Assembly: GCA_022478985.1 (NCBI GenBank)
Contig: JAKSZP010002691.1
Location: 62,001-126,000 of the forward strand
Origin: Massospora cicadina
Lineage: Eukaryota; Entomophthoromycota; Entomophthoromycetes; Entomophthorales; Entomophthoraceae
Reading direction: 5' to 3'
DNA length: 64,000 bases
In this document: positions 1 to 10,249 of the stretch, piece by piece
Numbering within the stretch: position 1 is the first letter of the stretch
Layout of the letters: the number at the start of each line of letters is the position of its first letter
Made by a program: the position numbers and the translations under genes
Notes under the pieces: model-generated
Seen by the model: the letters and a program-made list of their open reading frames with translations, nothing else
Database searches by the model: none
What the model was told of the DNA's origin: nothing

Positions 1-500
1 GCACTTTTGGGTCTTTATTTTGATGTTAGCTTCAGCATGTTGGCAGAAATCTTGTTCCAAGTGATTGAGATGTCCCGTGAATGTTCATGAGAACACTTTG
101 TATTCTTCAAGTTAACCTAAAACGCAGGACAGCTTCAAATCACCCAAGATCATATCCATAGCATGCTGGAACTTAACTGGGGCGTTCCACAAACCCTGCG
201 GCTTATGTGTAGGCTGAAACTACCTCTCGAGGTGATTATAGAGTATTTCTCACGTTCCAACACTGAAAACTAAATCTACTAATACCCAATATCAAGTTTA
301 TGGCGGAGAAGTCTTTCATATCTCCCAGCTGATATAAAGCTTCTTCAATCCGTGGGAGAGGATATGAGTCTTTTCTATTTATGCTATTAAGCTTCCAGTA
401 GTCAATAACCACCAGGTCTGTGCCATCTTTCTTCTTAACAATGGCACTGGAAATGCCCATGGACTCTTGGACAGTTAAAACATCCCTTGATCAATCAGTT
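1..500 (-). pseudogene. G1 reverse transcriptase N-terminal part (decayed)
   Basis: The minus-strand translation at 236-460 carries the gypsy RT block KKKDGTDLVVIDYWKLN followed by KDSYPLPRIEEALYQLGDMK, which are the conserved RT motifs upstream of the catalytic YxDD. Compared with G2 and G3, the usual R/V residues are replaced (DYWKLN for DYRRLN). The reading frame is lost after the AINL block, and the catalytic motif is not inside the window. No start codon is expected, since RT is part of a polyprotein. Confidence 0.85.
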
Positions 501-552
501 TGTCTACCTCATTTGAGACTGCTTCCTCTGAAGCCTTGGAGCACCGGATGGG

Positions 553-1114
553 TCATGAACATATGGGAGGGTGATCTCCTGTGTCAACCTGATGCACCAT
601 CCCATGGACACACCCCAAATCTTGGTCATAAAAAGCAAAAATATCTCGGTACTTTTCAAATAGAGCCATCGCCCTAGCCTTCTCCTCCTCTGACAAACCA
701 ACTAGAGCTTCCCGTGGAACCATATCCATTATGTTGAGTGGGGAGTTTACTTGAAGGCTGAGGCAACCCATGAACTGAAATTATGAATATGGTGAACCTC
801 ACAATCTTGGCCAAATGCAAATAAGCCACCACTTGGTGCTCTTGTACCGTCATTGCCTCCTTCTTCAGGTTTGCTACTAACACTTTCATTTCCCCCTGCC
901 CGGGTAACAGTAATCCAGGAGCCACATGAGGTTTGAGCCAGGATTGCTGGTAGGGCCCTTCCTTATCCCCATCTAATGCTTTGGGGACGTCTATTTCAGC
1001 TCTGTCCCTATTATGACCTGATGCGCCAAAGGTATACTGAAAGCGCTTTCCACCCGCAGTGGAATACCATTTAGTCATTAACTGGTTCAAAAGGGCTCTG
1101 GTCCTTTGCTTCAT
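553..1114 (-). pseudogene. G1 protease-RT linker region
   Basis: Two overlapping minus-strand frames cover the stretch between protease and RT. The downstream part reads ALFEKYRDIFAF followed by DLGCVHGMVHQVDTGD, which matches the gypsy motif that precedes RT (a Y-x-D-I-F segment, then H-x-I/V-D-T-G-D). G2 has the equivalent LLDEYSDIFSKLDNDYGHMKG and IDVGDAHPIRSKP. The frame changes around 680-770, so at least one frameshift is present. No catalytic function is expected of this linker. Confidence 0.75.
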
Positions 1115-1439
1115 CCACTGATATCAAACAGGAATTACCCCATCGCTGTATGCTAGACTGATTTAACTGGAAAGGACTGGTTCCTTTGAGACTCCACTAG
1201 AGTAAAATTAAATGGGGATCTGTTGGCCAGGGATACTGATGATTTCATCTGCCATATTGAACACAGCCCCAAATTGCTGCATGAATGCAGCTCTGATCAA
1301 TATGTCATAGTATTTTTAGTCAACACCACAGCTGGAGATGATGTGCCAACTGACATGAACCTTAAAGGCAACTCGCTGTATGCTCCCTCTCTGACATAGT
1401 ACCCAGTGCCCCCACAGTCCCATACACTACTCTGTGGTT

Positions 1440-1570
1440 CACATCTGGTTTAACGGAAGCTTAGACAAAAGCTTGGTGGATATAATATTTACAGAATCAC
1501 CAGCATCTATAATCACCCAGATTTTGGTATTTTACATGAAGTATCGCAGTTGGTACACTCTGAATAAGAG
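1440..1570 (-). pseudogene. G1 retropepsin-like protease core
   Basis: Minus-strand translation gives WVIIDAGDSVNIISTKLLSK. This aligns with the gypsy aspartic-protease core (I-x-D-T/S-G-S-x-V-N-x-I-S) seen in G2, G3, G4 and G6. The catalytic Asp is present at 1505-1507; the full DAG triplet is 1499-1507. The middle residue is Ala instead of Thr/Ser. Downstream sequence is interrupted by stops. Confidence 0.75.
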
Positions 1571-2029
1571 GAACCATTGGTTTTTATGACATGAACTTCT
1601 AAGGGCTTGCGATTATCCAAGAAAGTTATAATACCATCGCCCACATGAGGATACTCATGGGCAATTTATTCTACTGGAATTTCCATGGTGACCTCCTCTA
1701 GAGTGACAACATTTGTTGAAGGTCCGCCGCCAACTGTACCATTCCGCTCAAGGATTTTCCAGGCGTACAGCTTTTGCACTTCTAGGCGGAACTCTGAGTC
1801 TATGCTATTGTGGTATCTCCATAGTTTGAGGCTAATATATCGTAGGGAATTTCTTAATAAAATAAATCATCAGGTTGAGTACCGGGGCTGACACAAAGCG
1901 ACTCAAGAGAATCATCAGGGACAATTAGGTTTGAATCAGGGGGAGTAGAGCGCCCCATCTTTACTCCACTCGCCCTTTTCCCTGTTCAATTGTGGCAGCC
2001 AGTACCACATGAGCATTCCGGCCATTTGG

Positions 2030-2071
2030 ACAGCTAGCTACATAATGGCCTCTTTGGCCACACGAAAAACA
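2030..2071 (-). pseudogene. G1 gag CCHC zinc knuckle
   Basis: The minus strand encodes SCFSCGQRGHYVASCPNG, a perfect C-x2-C-x4-H-x4-C retroviral-type zinc knuckle with all four ligands intact. Such knuckles lie at the C-terminus of gag nucleocapsid and bind RNA during packaging. It sits between the gag capsid-like frames to the right and the protease to the left, as expected. Confidence 0.9.
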
Positions 2072-2084
2072 AGAACTCATACAT

Positions 2085-2840
2085 GGCTCTCATCTCTGTA
2101 TAAACCCTCAAGGTCTGGGTCACATATTAAATGATGGGTTGGTATTGGGTTGAGGATAAGCTAGTTGATAATGATGGAGATGGAAAGGAACCGCAACATG
2201 TTAAGTGAATGCAAATCAACTGACTGATTGCATATATGTCGTTGGGGTCCCTCTCCTGACAAAAATTCAGTAGTAGATGCAGGAGCATTCTGCTCCATAA
2301 AGGGAGCATTAAAGGTGACAGATAGATGACATAAACAAATTGACAATTTTCAATAGCTGCGCATCGTCCTGAAGGATGTGAGCTATAGCATTATAAAGTT
2401 CTCTATATAGCTTAACAGCCGCCGTCATTTCTATGGCCACATCCTCATTTGGTAAAATGTGTAATCCCAACAACACATGAGCCTCAGTCATGGACTGCTC
2501 CGCAATTTCCACCAGGGACTCTTTTTTCAAAAAGTTATAGTCATAAATTCTGTCTTGCGTCATGCCATTTTTGACGAATCACCAAACAGACGGATCACAG
2601 TCTCCTTCAACTCTTGATATGTTACAGAACTGCTCTTAAGGTAACATGCGAACTGGTCAGCGCTCTCAATATCAAGAGAGGATAACAACAGTTCAGCCTT
2701 CCGCCAATTGAAAGTTCCTTCTACAGCAAATTTGAACCGCTTAGAAAATCCAGGTAAGTTTCCATCATGGTTAAACGGGGCCAGCTTGTCACTGCAGAAC
2801 TCTCATTCTATCATGACATTAATTAGTTTCCACTTTGCAC
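2085..2840 (-). pseudogene. G1 gag capsid-like region
   Basis: Two minus-strand frames read as a gag capsid. The upstream one (about 2577-2790) contains FSKRFKFAVEGTFNWRKAEL and then SSSVTYQELKETVIRLFGD, typical of Ty3/gypsy capsid with Trp and a C-terminal helix of the 'tYxelk..v...F' type. After a frameshift near 2565 the frame continues at 2309-2563 with ALLGLHILPNEDV-like sequence. The region leads into the CCHC knuckle. It is broken and not translatable as one protein. Confidence 0.7.
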
Positions 2841-3108
2841 AGTATACCACTCTGTAGTGTTTTCAATCGCTCTGTAAGTTGTTTAGATTGACAAGCAACC
2901 AAGTGCAGTTATTGGAAGGCCTAATCCGCTGATTTGTTATACCGTATTCTCTCAAAAACGCATTTTTTGGGCCTGGAGTAAAATATCCAAGAAAAGTTTT
3001 GTTCCACATATTGATATAACTTAATATTTTTGAGGCTGGACCCCATCAATTGAAACTGGTTGTGTCATTGCTTGGTAAATAAAAAGTATTTAATAAGTTG
3101 ATCAATGG

Positions 3109-3126
3109 CCCCTGTAGTGAGCACCA
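3109..3126 (-). other. G1 tRNA primer-binding site
   Basis: The minus strand reads TGGTGCTCACTACAGGGG. Its complement ends in CCA, as the 3' end of a mature tRNA does. The same 18 bases occur in G2 at 4639-4656 and, with one mismatch, in G3 at 46554-46571, in each case just inside the 5' LTR. The tRNA species is not identified. Confidence 0.8.
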
Positions 3127-3129
3127 CTG

Positions 3130-3841
3130 TTAACTTTTGGCGGATTTGTATGATTCTGTGAGCGGGTTGCACGGGGTAAAACCCACTGAGCAATGGACAA
3201 GTGATATGAGGACCCTGGTCCTCAATATATTAGAAATAATAAAAAAATTAATAAGGAGCTATTTCCCTGAAAATACTCTTTTACTTAATATAATACTAAC
3301 AGCTACTTCCGTTAACCTTCCCTATTTTTTACTTACCAAAAAAGACCTCCCTCCTTGCATTCTAACGCTCAACTCTTAATCCTCAGTATTTTTGGTGGTT
3401 TCAACCATTTAGGTTTGATAATTATCCATTCAATATGAATTGGGGATTGTATTCTTTCATCAAAGCTTCATCAGAATTTCCTCAATTTGCCAAACTATGA
3501 ATACTTTGATTGATTTGCCTTGGGTCCACCTAACTTCCACTCAATCTTGAGGCTCACCTCAAATATAAATTACAATCCATCGGAACTTTAGCTTATCATC
3601 CAGTCATATCAAAGTCTTGACAATATTATTGGTTTTTAAGGCCAGTGGAAAGGGGCTTCACTACACAGACTCCGACCACGTTAAATGGTGCCAATGGAGT
3701 AACTGCTTGGTGTTGGTACCAAGGACTAAGAAAGTCTTAAGTCCTACAGTCAAACATGCATCCAGAACAGCATAGAAGGTTTGAAACATAAACTAAAAAT
3801 AACAGCGCTCCCTAAATATTCATAAGTTTTTTGATAGCCTT
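3130..3841 (-). repeat. Presumed 5' LTR of G1
   Basis: This 700-bp non-coding stretch lies between the G1 primer-binding site and the first base of the G2 5' LTR, which is where the G1 5' LTR must be. The partner LTR is outside the window, so its identity as an LTR rests on position alone. No ORF here resembles a known protein. Confidence 0.5.
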
Positions 3842-4635
3842 TGTTGGACATTCACCTTCTCAACTTAGGAGAAATAATTTTGGAGGTACAAGTGCTCCCA
3901 AATCTGCTACCATGATTGGCCCATCTCGTGCTTAATCTTCAAATAATATTGTGGTTATCAACGATAGGAGTACCAATGGCGAAAAGACCTTGGCAGATTC
4001 TTGGTGGAGTCCCAACTATCAGAAAAATATGGATTATAACTAAAATCAGCAAAATAAGGTAAGAAATGATGATAGTAGTTTCTCCAACTTCTCGGCCAAA
4101 TTTGAGATGTTCAATACCACATGAATCTGACCATTTCTGAGGTGAAAAGATTTTACTTGACAATGATAGAGTAAAAATTAGCAAATCATTACCACACGAA
4201 TCTGACCACCTCTGAGGTGCGAATTTTTACTTGACAATGATAGGATGCAAATTAACCAATCATTAACACATAAGTCTGACCACCGCTAAGGTGAGAAGAT
4301 TTTACTCACTGGTGATTGGATACAATTCATCAAATCATTACCACATGGGTCAGTTTTGCCTCAAAAATTTTATCTTTGATCTGATAGGCTGAAAACCTAT
4401 ATTCCCTAAATCAGATGACTCAGCTTTATATATTTTAGCCTCAAAAACCCATGGTCTCAAAATTAAAACTAATTTAAATAGGAAATACTAGTATTGAATT
4501 AGGACCTTTCTTGGTTTTGCCCACTTAAAACAATAAAAAACATAAAAACTTTAACAAAGCGTTATTTTATACTTTTATTAAAAAATAAGATTCTCACTTT
4601 GATAAAATTTTGTGGCATCGGACAGTGGATTCTCA
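3842..4635 (+). repeat. G2 5' LTR
   Basis: It begins TGTTGGACATTCACC and ends near TTCTCA, directly before the primer-binding site. The copy at 8857-9654 matches it with scattered substitutions and small indels, so the insertion is not recent. It contains a 75-bp tandem repeat described separately. Confidence 0.9.
4111..4353 (+). repeat. 75-bp tandem repeat in G2 5' LTR
   Basis: Units start at 4111, 4186, 4260 and 4335 (spacing 74-75 bp), giving three full units and a partial fourth. Each begins TCATTACCACAtgAatCTGA or close to it. The second unit carries the short palindrome CACCTCTGAGGTG, and the other units hold degenerate versions of it. The matching array in the 3' LTR lies at 9125-9360. 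Confidence 0.88.
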
Positions 4636-4638
4636 AAC

Positions 4639-4656
4639 TGGTGCTCACTACAGGGG
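4639..4656 (+). other. G2 primer-binding site
   Basis: TGGTGCTCACTACAGGGG begins 3 bp after the 5' LTR. Its complement ends in CCA. It is identical to the G1 site and one base from the G3 site. Confidence 0.85.
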
Positions 4657-4689
4657 GCTACCCTAAATACTTTGATAAAGTATTAAAAA

Positions 4690-5073
4690 GCAATGGAAGG
4701 CTGTAAACGTGAGCAGCTCTCCTGAAACACAATTAGTTGCTCTCAAGAAGCAACTATCCAGTTTTTTTCCCGTCTCAAAAAGCTAGAGCAACGGCCTATT
4801 GAACTGTTGGGAGTTAGACAGCCTATGCCTATCCTCTCTGAAAAACCTGCTTCTTTGGTGCAACGTAAAGCGGAGATCCCTACTGTGGGTTCTCTTTCAA
4901 CTCAGCCAACAAGTGCGCTCCCTAAGGGTATATCCTCCAGAACTACTGGGGATGTGAAAATGCCAGTTAAAGCGAAGCTAAATACCCAACCCCTCATGGC
5001 TGTCTCCCCTATTTCAATTGTAGCCTTTCCCATGGTTAAGAATATCGCTGAGGCCAACTCTGGGGGGTTATGA
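4690..5073 (+). pseudogene. G2 gag N-terminal fragment
   Basis: The start of gag reads SSSPETQLVALKKQLSSFF and continues in the frame at 4807-5073. It aligns with the G3 start NNSESRLDALEKQLASAFSR, a short leucine-repeat (coiled-coil-like) N-terminus. The frame then becomes Pro/Ser/Thr-rich low-complexity sequence. Capsid and zinc knuckle are missing, so a large internal deletion relative to G3 is inferred. Confidence 0.6.
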
Positions 5074-5760
5074 TGATGTTGGGTACTACTTATTGGGAGC
5101 TCCTGTGGAAGTAGAGGTCCCTGATCGCCTAAACGCCAAAGGAGTAGATGAAACCACCATACCTGAGGATATCTACCTCCACCAATTTATAGGCTGTATG
5201 GAAACTATTGACACAGCCAGTGATACTGATCAGCTCCTATCAAGTCTAATCCGCCCTTTACAGCGAAGGCATACCATGCAGTCTATTCTGGAGACTCACC
5301 CTGAGACCGCACACAAGTTAACCTCCACTTTTCATCTCAATGAGGTCTTAGCGCTGTCATCCAACTTTGGAAGCACACTTACCAAGTTTGAAGTAGTTGT
5401 TCACAAAGTCTTGGTGATGGCTATCTTGGATACAAGTTCTCCAGTGAATCTAATTTCATCTTGGCTGATGAAAAAGATTAAATTGATGCCTGACTTGGAC
5501 TGTATCAAGGAATTTGGAACTGCGGGCCCAAACAACACCCGCGCTCTTGGCGCTTATTCCTCTCTTCCCATATGCGTTGGGAAGCTTATCCTATTAGCTC
5601 CTGCTGTGGCCTTAGATAATAACACCTATGATATGCTCATAGGCACTCAGTTTATGATCAAATATGAAGGCATCATCAACATGAAGCAAGGGTTCCTATC
5701 TTTTTCAAACTACGAAGTTCCATTAATCTTATCCAACAAAGAACCCATCAATAATGACTA
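5060..5760 (+). pseudogene. G2 retropepsin-like protease
   Basis: One long frame (5093-5890) carries the protease core AILDTSSPVNLISSWLMKKI and, about 60 residues later, APAVALDNNTYDMLIGTQF, the C-terminal flap/strand region of gypsy proteases. The catalytic triad DTG has become DTS (5429-5437), replacing the nearly invariant Gly, so activity is doubtful. Upstream, YLLGAPVEVEVPDRL and PETAHKLTSTFHLNEVLALS align with G3 at 48.7-49.0 kb, marking this as family-specific gag-protease linker. Confidence 0.88.
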
Positions 5761-5790
5761 CAACTGCTTGGTTGAATACCCTTTTCCGCT

Positions 5791-6900
5791 TTGTCTTTAC
5801 ATTATGTCACTTCTGGGTGCAACACTAAGAAATTTCTCAATTCAGTGGAGGCTAGCGATGGTGTTCCATTCTATGTGGCAGATGAGGTGATGATTAAGCT
5901 GGGTGAACAACGAGTGGTTGACACGAAAATCACACCCCAAATCCCATGCCACTGCTTATTACATCTCTCAAGCATTGATGGAGCTAGCCCTTTTGAGCCT
6001 CAGGTATTGCCTGGAATTTTAGACCCAGCCTATCAGAGGCCTATTACTCTACTGTTGGGAAACCTATAAAAAAAGGACATAATTGTAAGAAAGCACCAGG
6101 AGGTGGGCCACGGGTTCTTACTCCCTGTGGAGGAAGTTGAACAAATACACTCTATTGGCTCGATGGCAGATTTAGGTCTGCCCACAGATAACCTGGTATG
6201 TACCTTGCCGAACGTCCATATTTTGGATGATTTGACCTTAGATGAGTTAGAGAAATTGCAAACTCTTCTGGATGAGTATAGTGATATATTCTCGAAGTTG
6301 GACAATGATTATGGCCACATGAAGGGCTGGTGCCACTCCATCGATGTGGGTGATGCCCATCCCATTAGGTCAAAACCTTATTGCAAGTCAAAGGTGGAGG
6401 AGCAACAAAAGAGGATGGAACTCACGCAGTTATTAGACGCGGGGTTATTAGTTCCTTCGCAAAGCCCTTGGTCCTCCCCTCTTTTGCTAATTAAGAAGAA
6501 AAATGGAGGTCACCAGGTAGTCATGGACTACCGCAGGTTAAACAATCTTACAAAAAAGGATAGCTATCCTATCCCACGCATTGACGATGCCCTGGCCCAG
6601 CTTTTGGGCTCAAATTTTTCTCTGCCATGAACTTGGACAGTGGTTATTGGCAAATGGATCTATCTCCTTAAGATCAAGAGAAATGCGCGTTGATATTCAG
6701 TGAAGGTCTTTTCCAACCCACGCAATTACCTCAAAGGTTGTGCAACTCACCTGCCTCTTTCCAGCGTATGATGGATCACATTTTGCGGGATCTTAGGTTA
6801 ACCTGCGTCATTGTCTACCTTGATGATATTACCGTATTCTTGAAGACCTTTAATGAACACCTTGATCATTTGAAGGAGGTTTTCCAATGCTTATGACGCT
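5791..6900 (+). pseudogene. G2 reverse transcriptase
   Basis: The linker VLPGILDPAYQRPITLLLGN is followed by RT starting at 6103. Motifs in order: LLIKKKNGGHQVVMDYRRLN, KKDSYPIPRIDDALAQ, SGYWQMDLSP then an in-frame TAA and DQEKCALIFSEGLFQPTQLP, then CVIVYLDDITVF. The catalytic YLDD (6816-6827) is intact, making this the best-preserved RT core in the window. A frameshift near 6620 and at least one stop break the ORF. Gypsy RT copies the element's RNA from a tRNA primer inside virus-like particles. Confidence 0.93.
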
Positions 6901-7021
6901 CAACTATCAAATTAAAGCCTTCAAATTGTTTGTTCTTCCAAAGAAATTAAACTTCCTTGGACATACCATTTCTTGAGAGGAAATCCAACCCATACAAGAT
7001 AAGGTTGAAGCGATTGCCAGA

Positions 7022-7693
7022 ATGCCACCCCCCAAAAACCTATGGGATATACAGGTGTTTTTAGGGATTATGGGGTATTACCATCAGTTTATCCCTAAGT
7101 TTGCCCAACTCAGCGAGACTCTTGTTCGCTTACTAAAAAAGAATATCCCTTTTCAATGGGGCACTGAACAGAAGGCCGCCTATGAAACGATGAAGTTGCT
7201 GCTACACAAACGGCCTATCCTAAGGCATCCTGATTATAGAAAACCGTTTATTTTGTTTACAGACGCCTCAGACTACGCCGTCGGGGCCATCCTAGCCCAA
7301 CTGGATGAAAAAGGGGTAGATCATCCTGTCTCGTATTTTAGTAAAATGCTATCAAAGGCAGAATGCAACTAAAGAATTACTGAGAAGGAGTGTCTCGCCG
7401 TTCTACTCGCAGTGAAGCATTACCGCCCTTTCTTGTATGGGACCTCTTTCACTGTGATCATGGACCATGCATCTTTAAAATGGTTGAAAAACATGAAGGA
7501 CCCTACGGGGTGCTTAACTCGCTGGGCTCTAAAGCTCCAGCATTATGATATGAAGATCGAACATTATGCTGGAACCCGCCACATGAATGTTGATGGGTTA
7601 ACTCAGCTGCCCATTTTCCACCTAGATAACAGTGAAGCAGAGCGGCTGTATGAACTTCTAATGACCCCAAAAGACTGGGAAGATGAGGATTAG
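7022..7693 (+). pseudogene. G2 RNase H domain
   Basis: The frame at 7022-7372 starts with the RT thumb/connection (FLGIMGYYHQFIPKFAQL) and runs into the RNase H block KPFILFTDASDYAVGAILAQ, which holds the first catalytic Asp. After one stop it resumes at 7412 with AVKHYRPFLYGTSFTVIMDH and GCLTRWALKLQHYDMKIEHY, then RHMNVDGLTQLP, carrying the last conserved Asp in VDGL (usually VADALSR). Only one stop codon separates the two halves. Confidence 0.92.
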
Positions 7694-8850
7694 CCTGTAC
7701 AGAGGATGTTGGCATGGCACTACCATAACACTAAAGTGGACAGCAGGAAGTTGTACAAGCAAGTGGGGGCAAAGTGGTTGCCTTACCTACGACCCTCAGA
7801 ATGTGTACCTGTCATTCTGGAAGCTCATTCAACTTTAGGCCATGGAGGAGTAAAGAAAAAAATGAGTGGATAAAGGGTTGATATTTTTGGGAGGGAATCA
7901 TGGACGCCATTGTTGAAGTCTTGGATGCTTGCCTTACGTGTAAGAAGCAGTCTTGATTCAAGACTAGATACCAATATCAGCTGACTACCCCACAACAGCT
8001 GTTCCATACCATGAGCTTAGATGTAGTAGGGCCGCTTCCTCAGACCACAGATGGAAACAGATATATTTTGGTAGGCATTGACCACTTCACGAAGTGGGTT
8101 GAAGCTGTGGTGTTGCCGGCCCAAACTGTTAAGGCCACTGCCACCTTTATTCACCAAAATATTTTCACTTGACATTGGTGCCCTCAAGTGCTACTCTGTG
8201 ATAACGGGAAAGATTTTACATCCAGAATAGTCAAAATTTTGGATGCTTCCATGGGAGCCCAGCAACTATTCTCAGCTCCATATAACCCATCAACCAATGG
8301 TACCGTGGAGTGAGCAAATGGTACTTTGGTTTCTATCTTATGGAAAATGGCTTCGTCTGATCCCCTTCTTTGGGATCATTATCTCCCTAACGCTCTTATG
8401 GCCTACTGAATAAGCTATCATTGGATTTTGAAAATGTCCCAATTCCAAATTTTGTATGGAAGGTTTTAGGCATACCTGCTCTCCTAGCAAAGGACGTCTT
8501 CTCTAGAGGAGAGGAGCCTGAAAAAGCCATGCAAAGGTTAGCTAACCGCATCATTCAGCTTCAATCAGAGACTATGACTAACCTAGAAAAAATGGTTACT
8601 AAAGAAGGCCAAGCGCCAATGAGCTCCAAGCTCCTCTACCTTCCTTCCAAGTGTCATATATGGTTCTACATTACCACAATCACATAACTCCTCGTAGTGG
8701 TAAACTTGGATCAATCTGGGAGGGGCCATATACCATCATGTATAAGAGAGGAAATGAGTATTCTATCAAGTATTTGTCTATATGAATTATCATAAATTGG
8801 GTACAAGGCCGCTTCCTATGACCCTACACCCCTCCCAACATTCTTGAGGG
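7694..8850 (+). pseudogene. G2 integrase
   Basis: A degenerate HHCC zinc-binding region is followed by the DDE core. The first catalytic Asp is at 8020-8022 in SLDVVGPLPQT, the second at 8200-8202 in LLCDNGKDF, and the Glu at 8308-8310 in NPSTNGTVE. All three acidic residues survive. A TGA follows the Glu directly (8311-8313), and other stops lie at FT*HWCP and AY*ISYH. No chromodomain is visible before the 3' LTR. Confidence 0.9.
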
Positions 8851-8856
8851 GGGCAA

Positions 8857-9654
8857 TTTCGGACATTCACCTTCTTGACTTAGGAGAAAGAATGTTGGAG
8901 GTACAAGTGCTCCCAAATCTGCTACCATGATTGGCCCATCTCCTGCCCAATCTTCAAATAATATTGTGGTTATCAACGGTAGGAGTACCAATGGCGAAAA
9001 GACCTTTGCAGATTCTTGGTGGAATCCTAACTATCAGAAAAATATGGATTATAACCAAAATTAGCAAAATAAGGTAAGAAATGATAATAGGAATTCTCTA
9101 ACTTCTCGGCCAAATTTGAGGTGTTCATTACCACATGAATCTGACCACCTCTGAGGTGAATTGATTTTACTTGACAATGATAGGGTAAAAATTAGCAAAT
9201 CATTACCACAAAAATCTGACCACCTCCGAGGTGCAAAGATTTTACTCAATGATGATAGGGTGCAAATTAACCAATCATTACCACATAAGTCTGACCACCG
9301 CCGAGGTGAGAAGATTTTACTCACTGGTGATTGGATACAATTCATCAAATCATTACCACATGGGTCAGTTTTTCCTCAAAAATTTTATCTTTGATCTGAT
9401 AGGCTGAAAACCTATATTCCCTAATTCAGATGACTCAGCTCTATATATTTTAGCCTCAAAAACCCATGGTCTTGAAATTTGAACTAGTTTAAATACAAAA
9501 TACTAGTATTGAGAAAAGGACCTTTCTTGGTTTTGCCCCGCGTAAAACAATAAAAACATAAAAACTTTAACAAAGCGTTATTTTATACTTTTATTAAAAA
9601 GTAAGATTCTCACTTTCATAAAAAATTTGTGGCATCCGTTGGTGGTATCCCACA
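8857..9654 (+). repeat. G2 3' LTR
   Basis: It matches 3842-4635 along its length, starting TTTCGGACATTCACC (the 5' copy starts TGTTGGACATTC) right after the polypurine stretch GAGGGGGGCAA. Its 75-bp repeat array (9125-9360) has exact 75-bp spacing. Because 75 is divisible by three, the array reads on the minus strand as a repeating 25-residue open frame, which is an artefact. Confidence 0.9.
9125..9368 (+). repeat. 75-bp tandem repeat in G2 3' LTR
   Basis: Units start at 9125, 9200, 9275 and 9350. The first carries the palindrome CACCTCTGAGGTG and the next two carry close variants (CACCTCCGAGGTG, CACCGCCGAGGTG). The array is more regular than in the 5' LTR, where one unit has lost a base. 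Confidence 0.88.
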
Positions 9655-9658
9655 GCCT

Positions 9659-10207
9659 TGTCAGGATCAAGGGTTTAGACCTCATTTTCCTTATTAATTT
9701 ATAAACCAGGTGACTCAAAGCTCCTCCATGTTGGAATATACTTTGTTGCTTTTTTTGGTCAAAAAGACTTTAATCCAAATACTACATCTGAGGTGGTAAT
9801 TCCTAAATTTATATTTATTAATTTTTAATTAAAAATGGAAAAAAGAGAGTGTAATATTTATTTGCTTAGAATTGAGATAATAAAGGATTTCAGGGCGATT
9901 ACCCAGTCCAATTCCAAGCAGTACAGGCTAAGATCTATAAAGTTACAAATTGTGGATTCTGTAGCAGACTTAGTAACTTGTAAAAAAAGGATTTGCTCGC
10001 CGCACAGCTTGGGTTTGAACTCCGATATAAGGGGGTTTTAGGTGTGTGATATTTTACTGCATTATCTGGGGATTGTCTTCAATGTCAAGATGGCTGGAAG
10101 TTCGTCAGGGATTATCCCCTTTAATGGTTTCAGCTATTTTGATGGCTCTTGTTAGATTCTCGTCATCTACCTCATCCAAATTTTCAATTTAGGTAGGAAT
10201 CCTGACA
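9659..10207 (-). repeat. G4 3' LTR
   Basis: It aligns with 15119-15665. Shared landmarks are TTTATAAACCAGGTGAC near the left end and AATGTCAAGATGGCTGGAA in the right third. It lies directly against the end of the G2 3' LTR. No coding potential is seen. Confidence 0.85.
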
Positions 10208-10249
10208 ACGCTCTCCTCTAGATCTTAGCATAGGGGGGGAAACAGATGG

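Larger units (their letters stand above)
1..3841 (-). mobile_element. G1: 5' half of a Ty3/gypsy retrotransposon, cut by window edge
   Basis: Reading the minus strand from right to left gives a presumed 5' LTR (3130-3841), a primer-binding site (3109-3126), gag with a CCHC knuckle, a protease with an Asp-Ala-Gly motif, a protease-RT spacer and the start of reverse transcriptase. The rest of pol and the 3' LTR lie outside the window. The order gag-PR-RT is that of Ty3/gypsy. Reading frames are broken many times, so this is a dead copy. The primer-binding site matches those of G2 and G3, placing all three in one lineage. Confidence 0.85.
3842..9654 (+). mobile_element. G2: full LTR-to-LTR Ty3/gypsy retrotransposon
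   Basis: The 5' LTR (3842-4635) and 3' LTR (8857-9654) align over their whole length. A primer-binding site follows the first LTR, and a polypurine tract (around 8845-8856) precedes the second. The interior gives gag N-terminus, protease, RT, RNase H and integrase in Ty3/gypsy order. Gag is strongly shortened: no capsid or CCHC knuckle is readable between the N-terminal part and protease, whereas G1 and G3 have a longer gag. Several in-frame stops interrupt pol, so the copy is non-autonomous. Confidence 0.93.

Noticed and set aside
9061..9348. 95-residue minus-strand frame with a repeating 25-residue motif (KIFSPRRWSDLCGND-like)
   Set aside because: It is the 75-bp LTR tandem repeat read in frame; the same LTR at the other end does not keep the frame.
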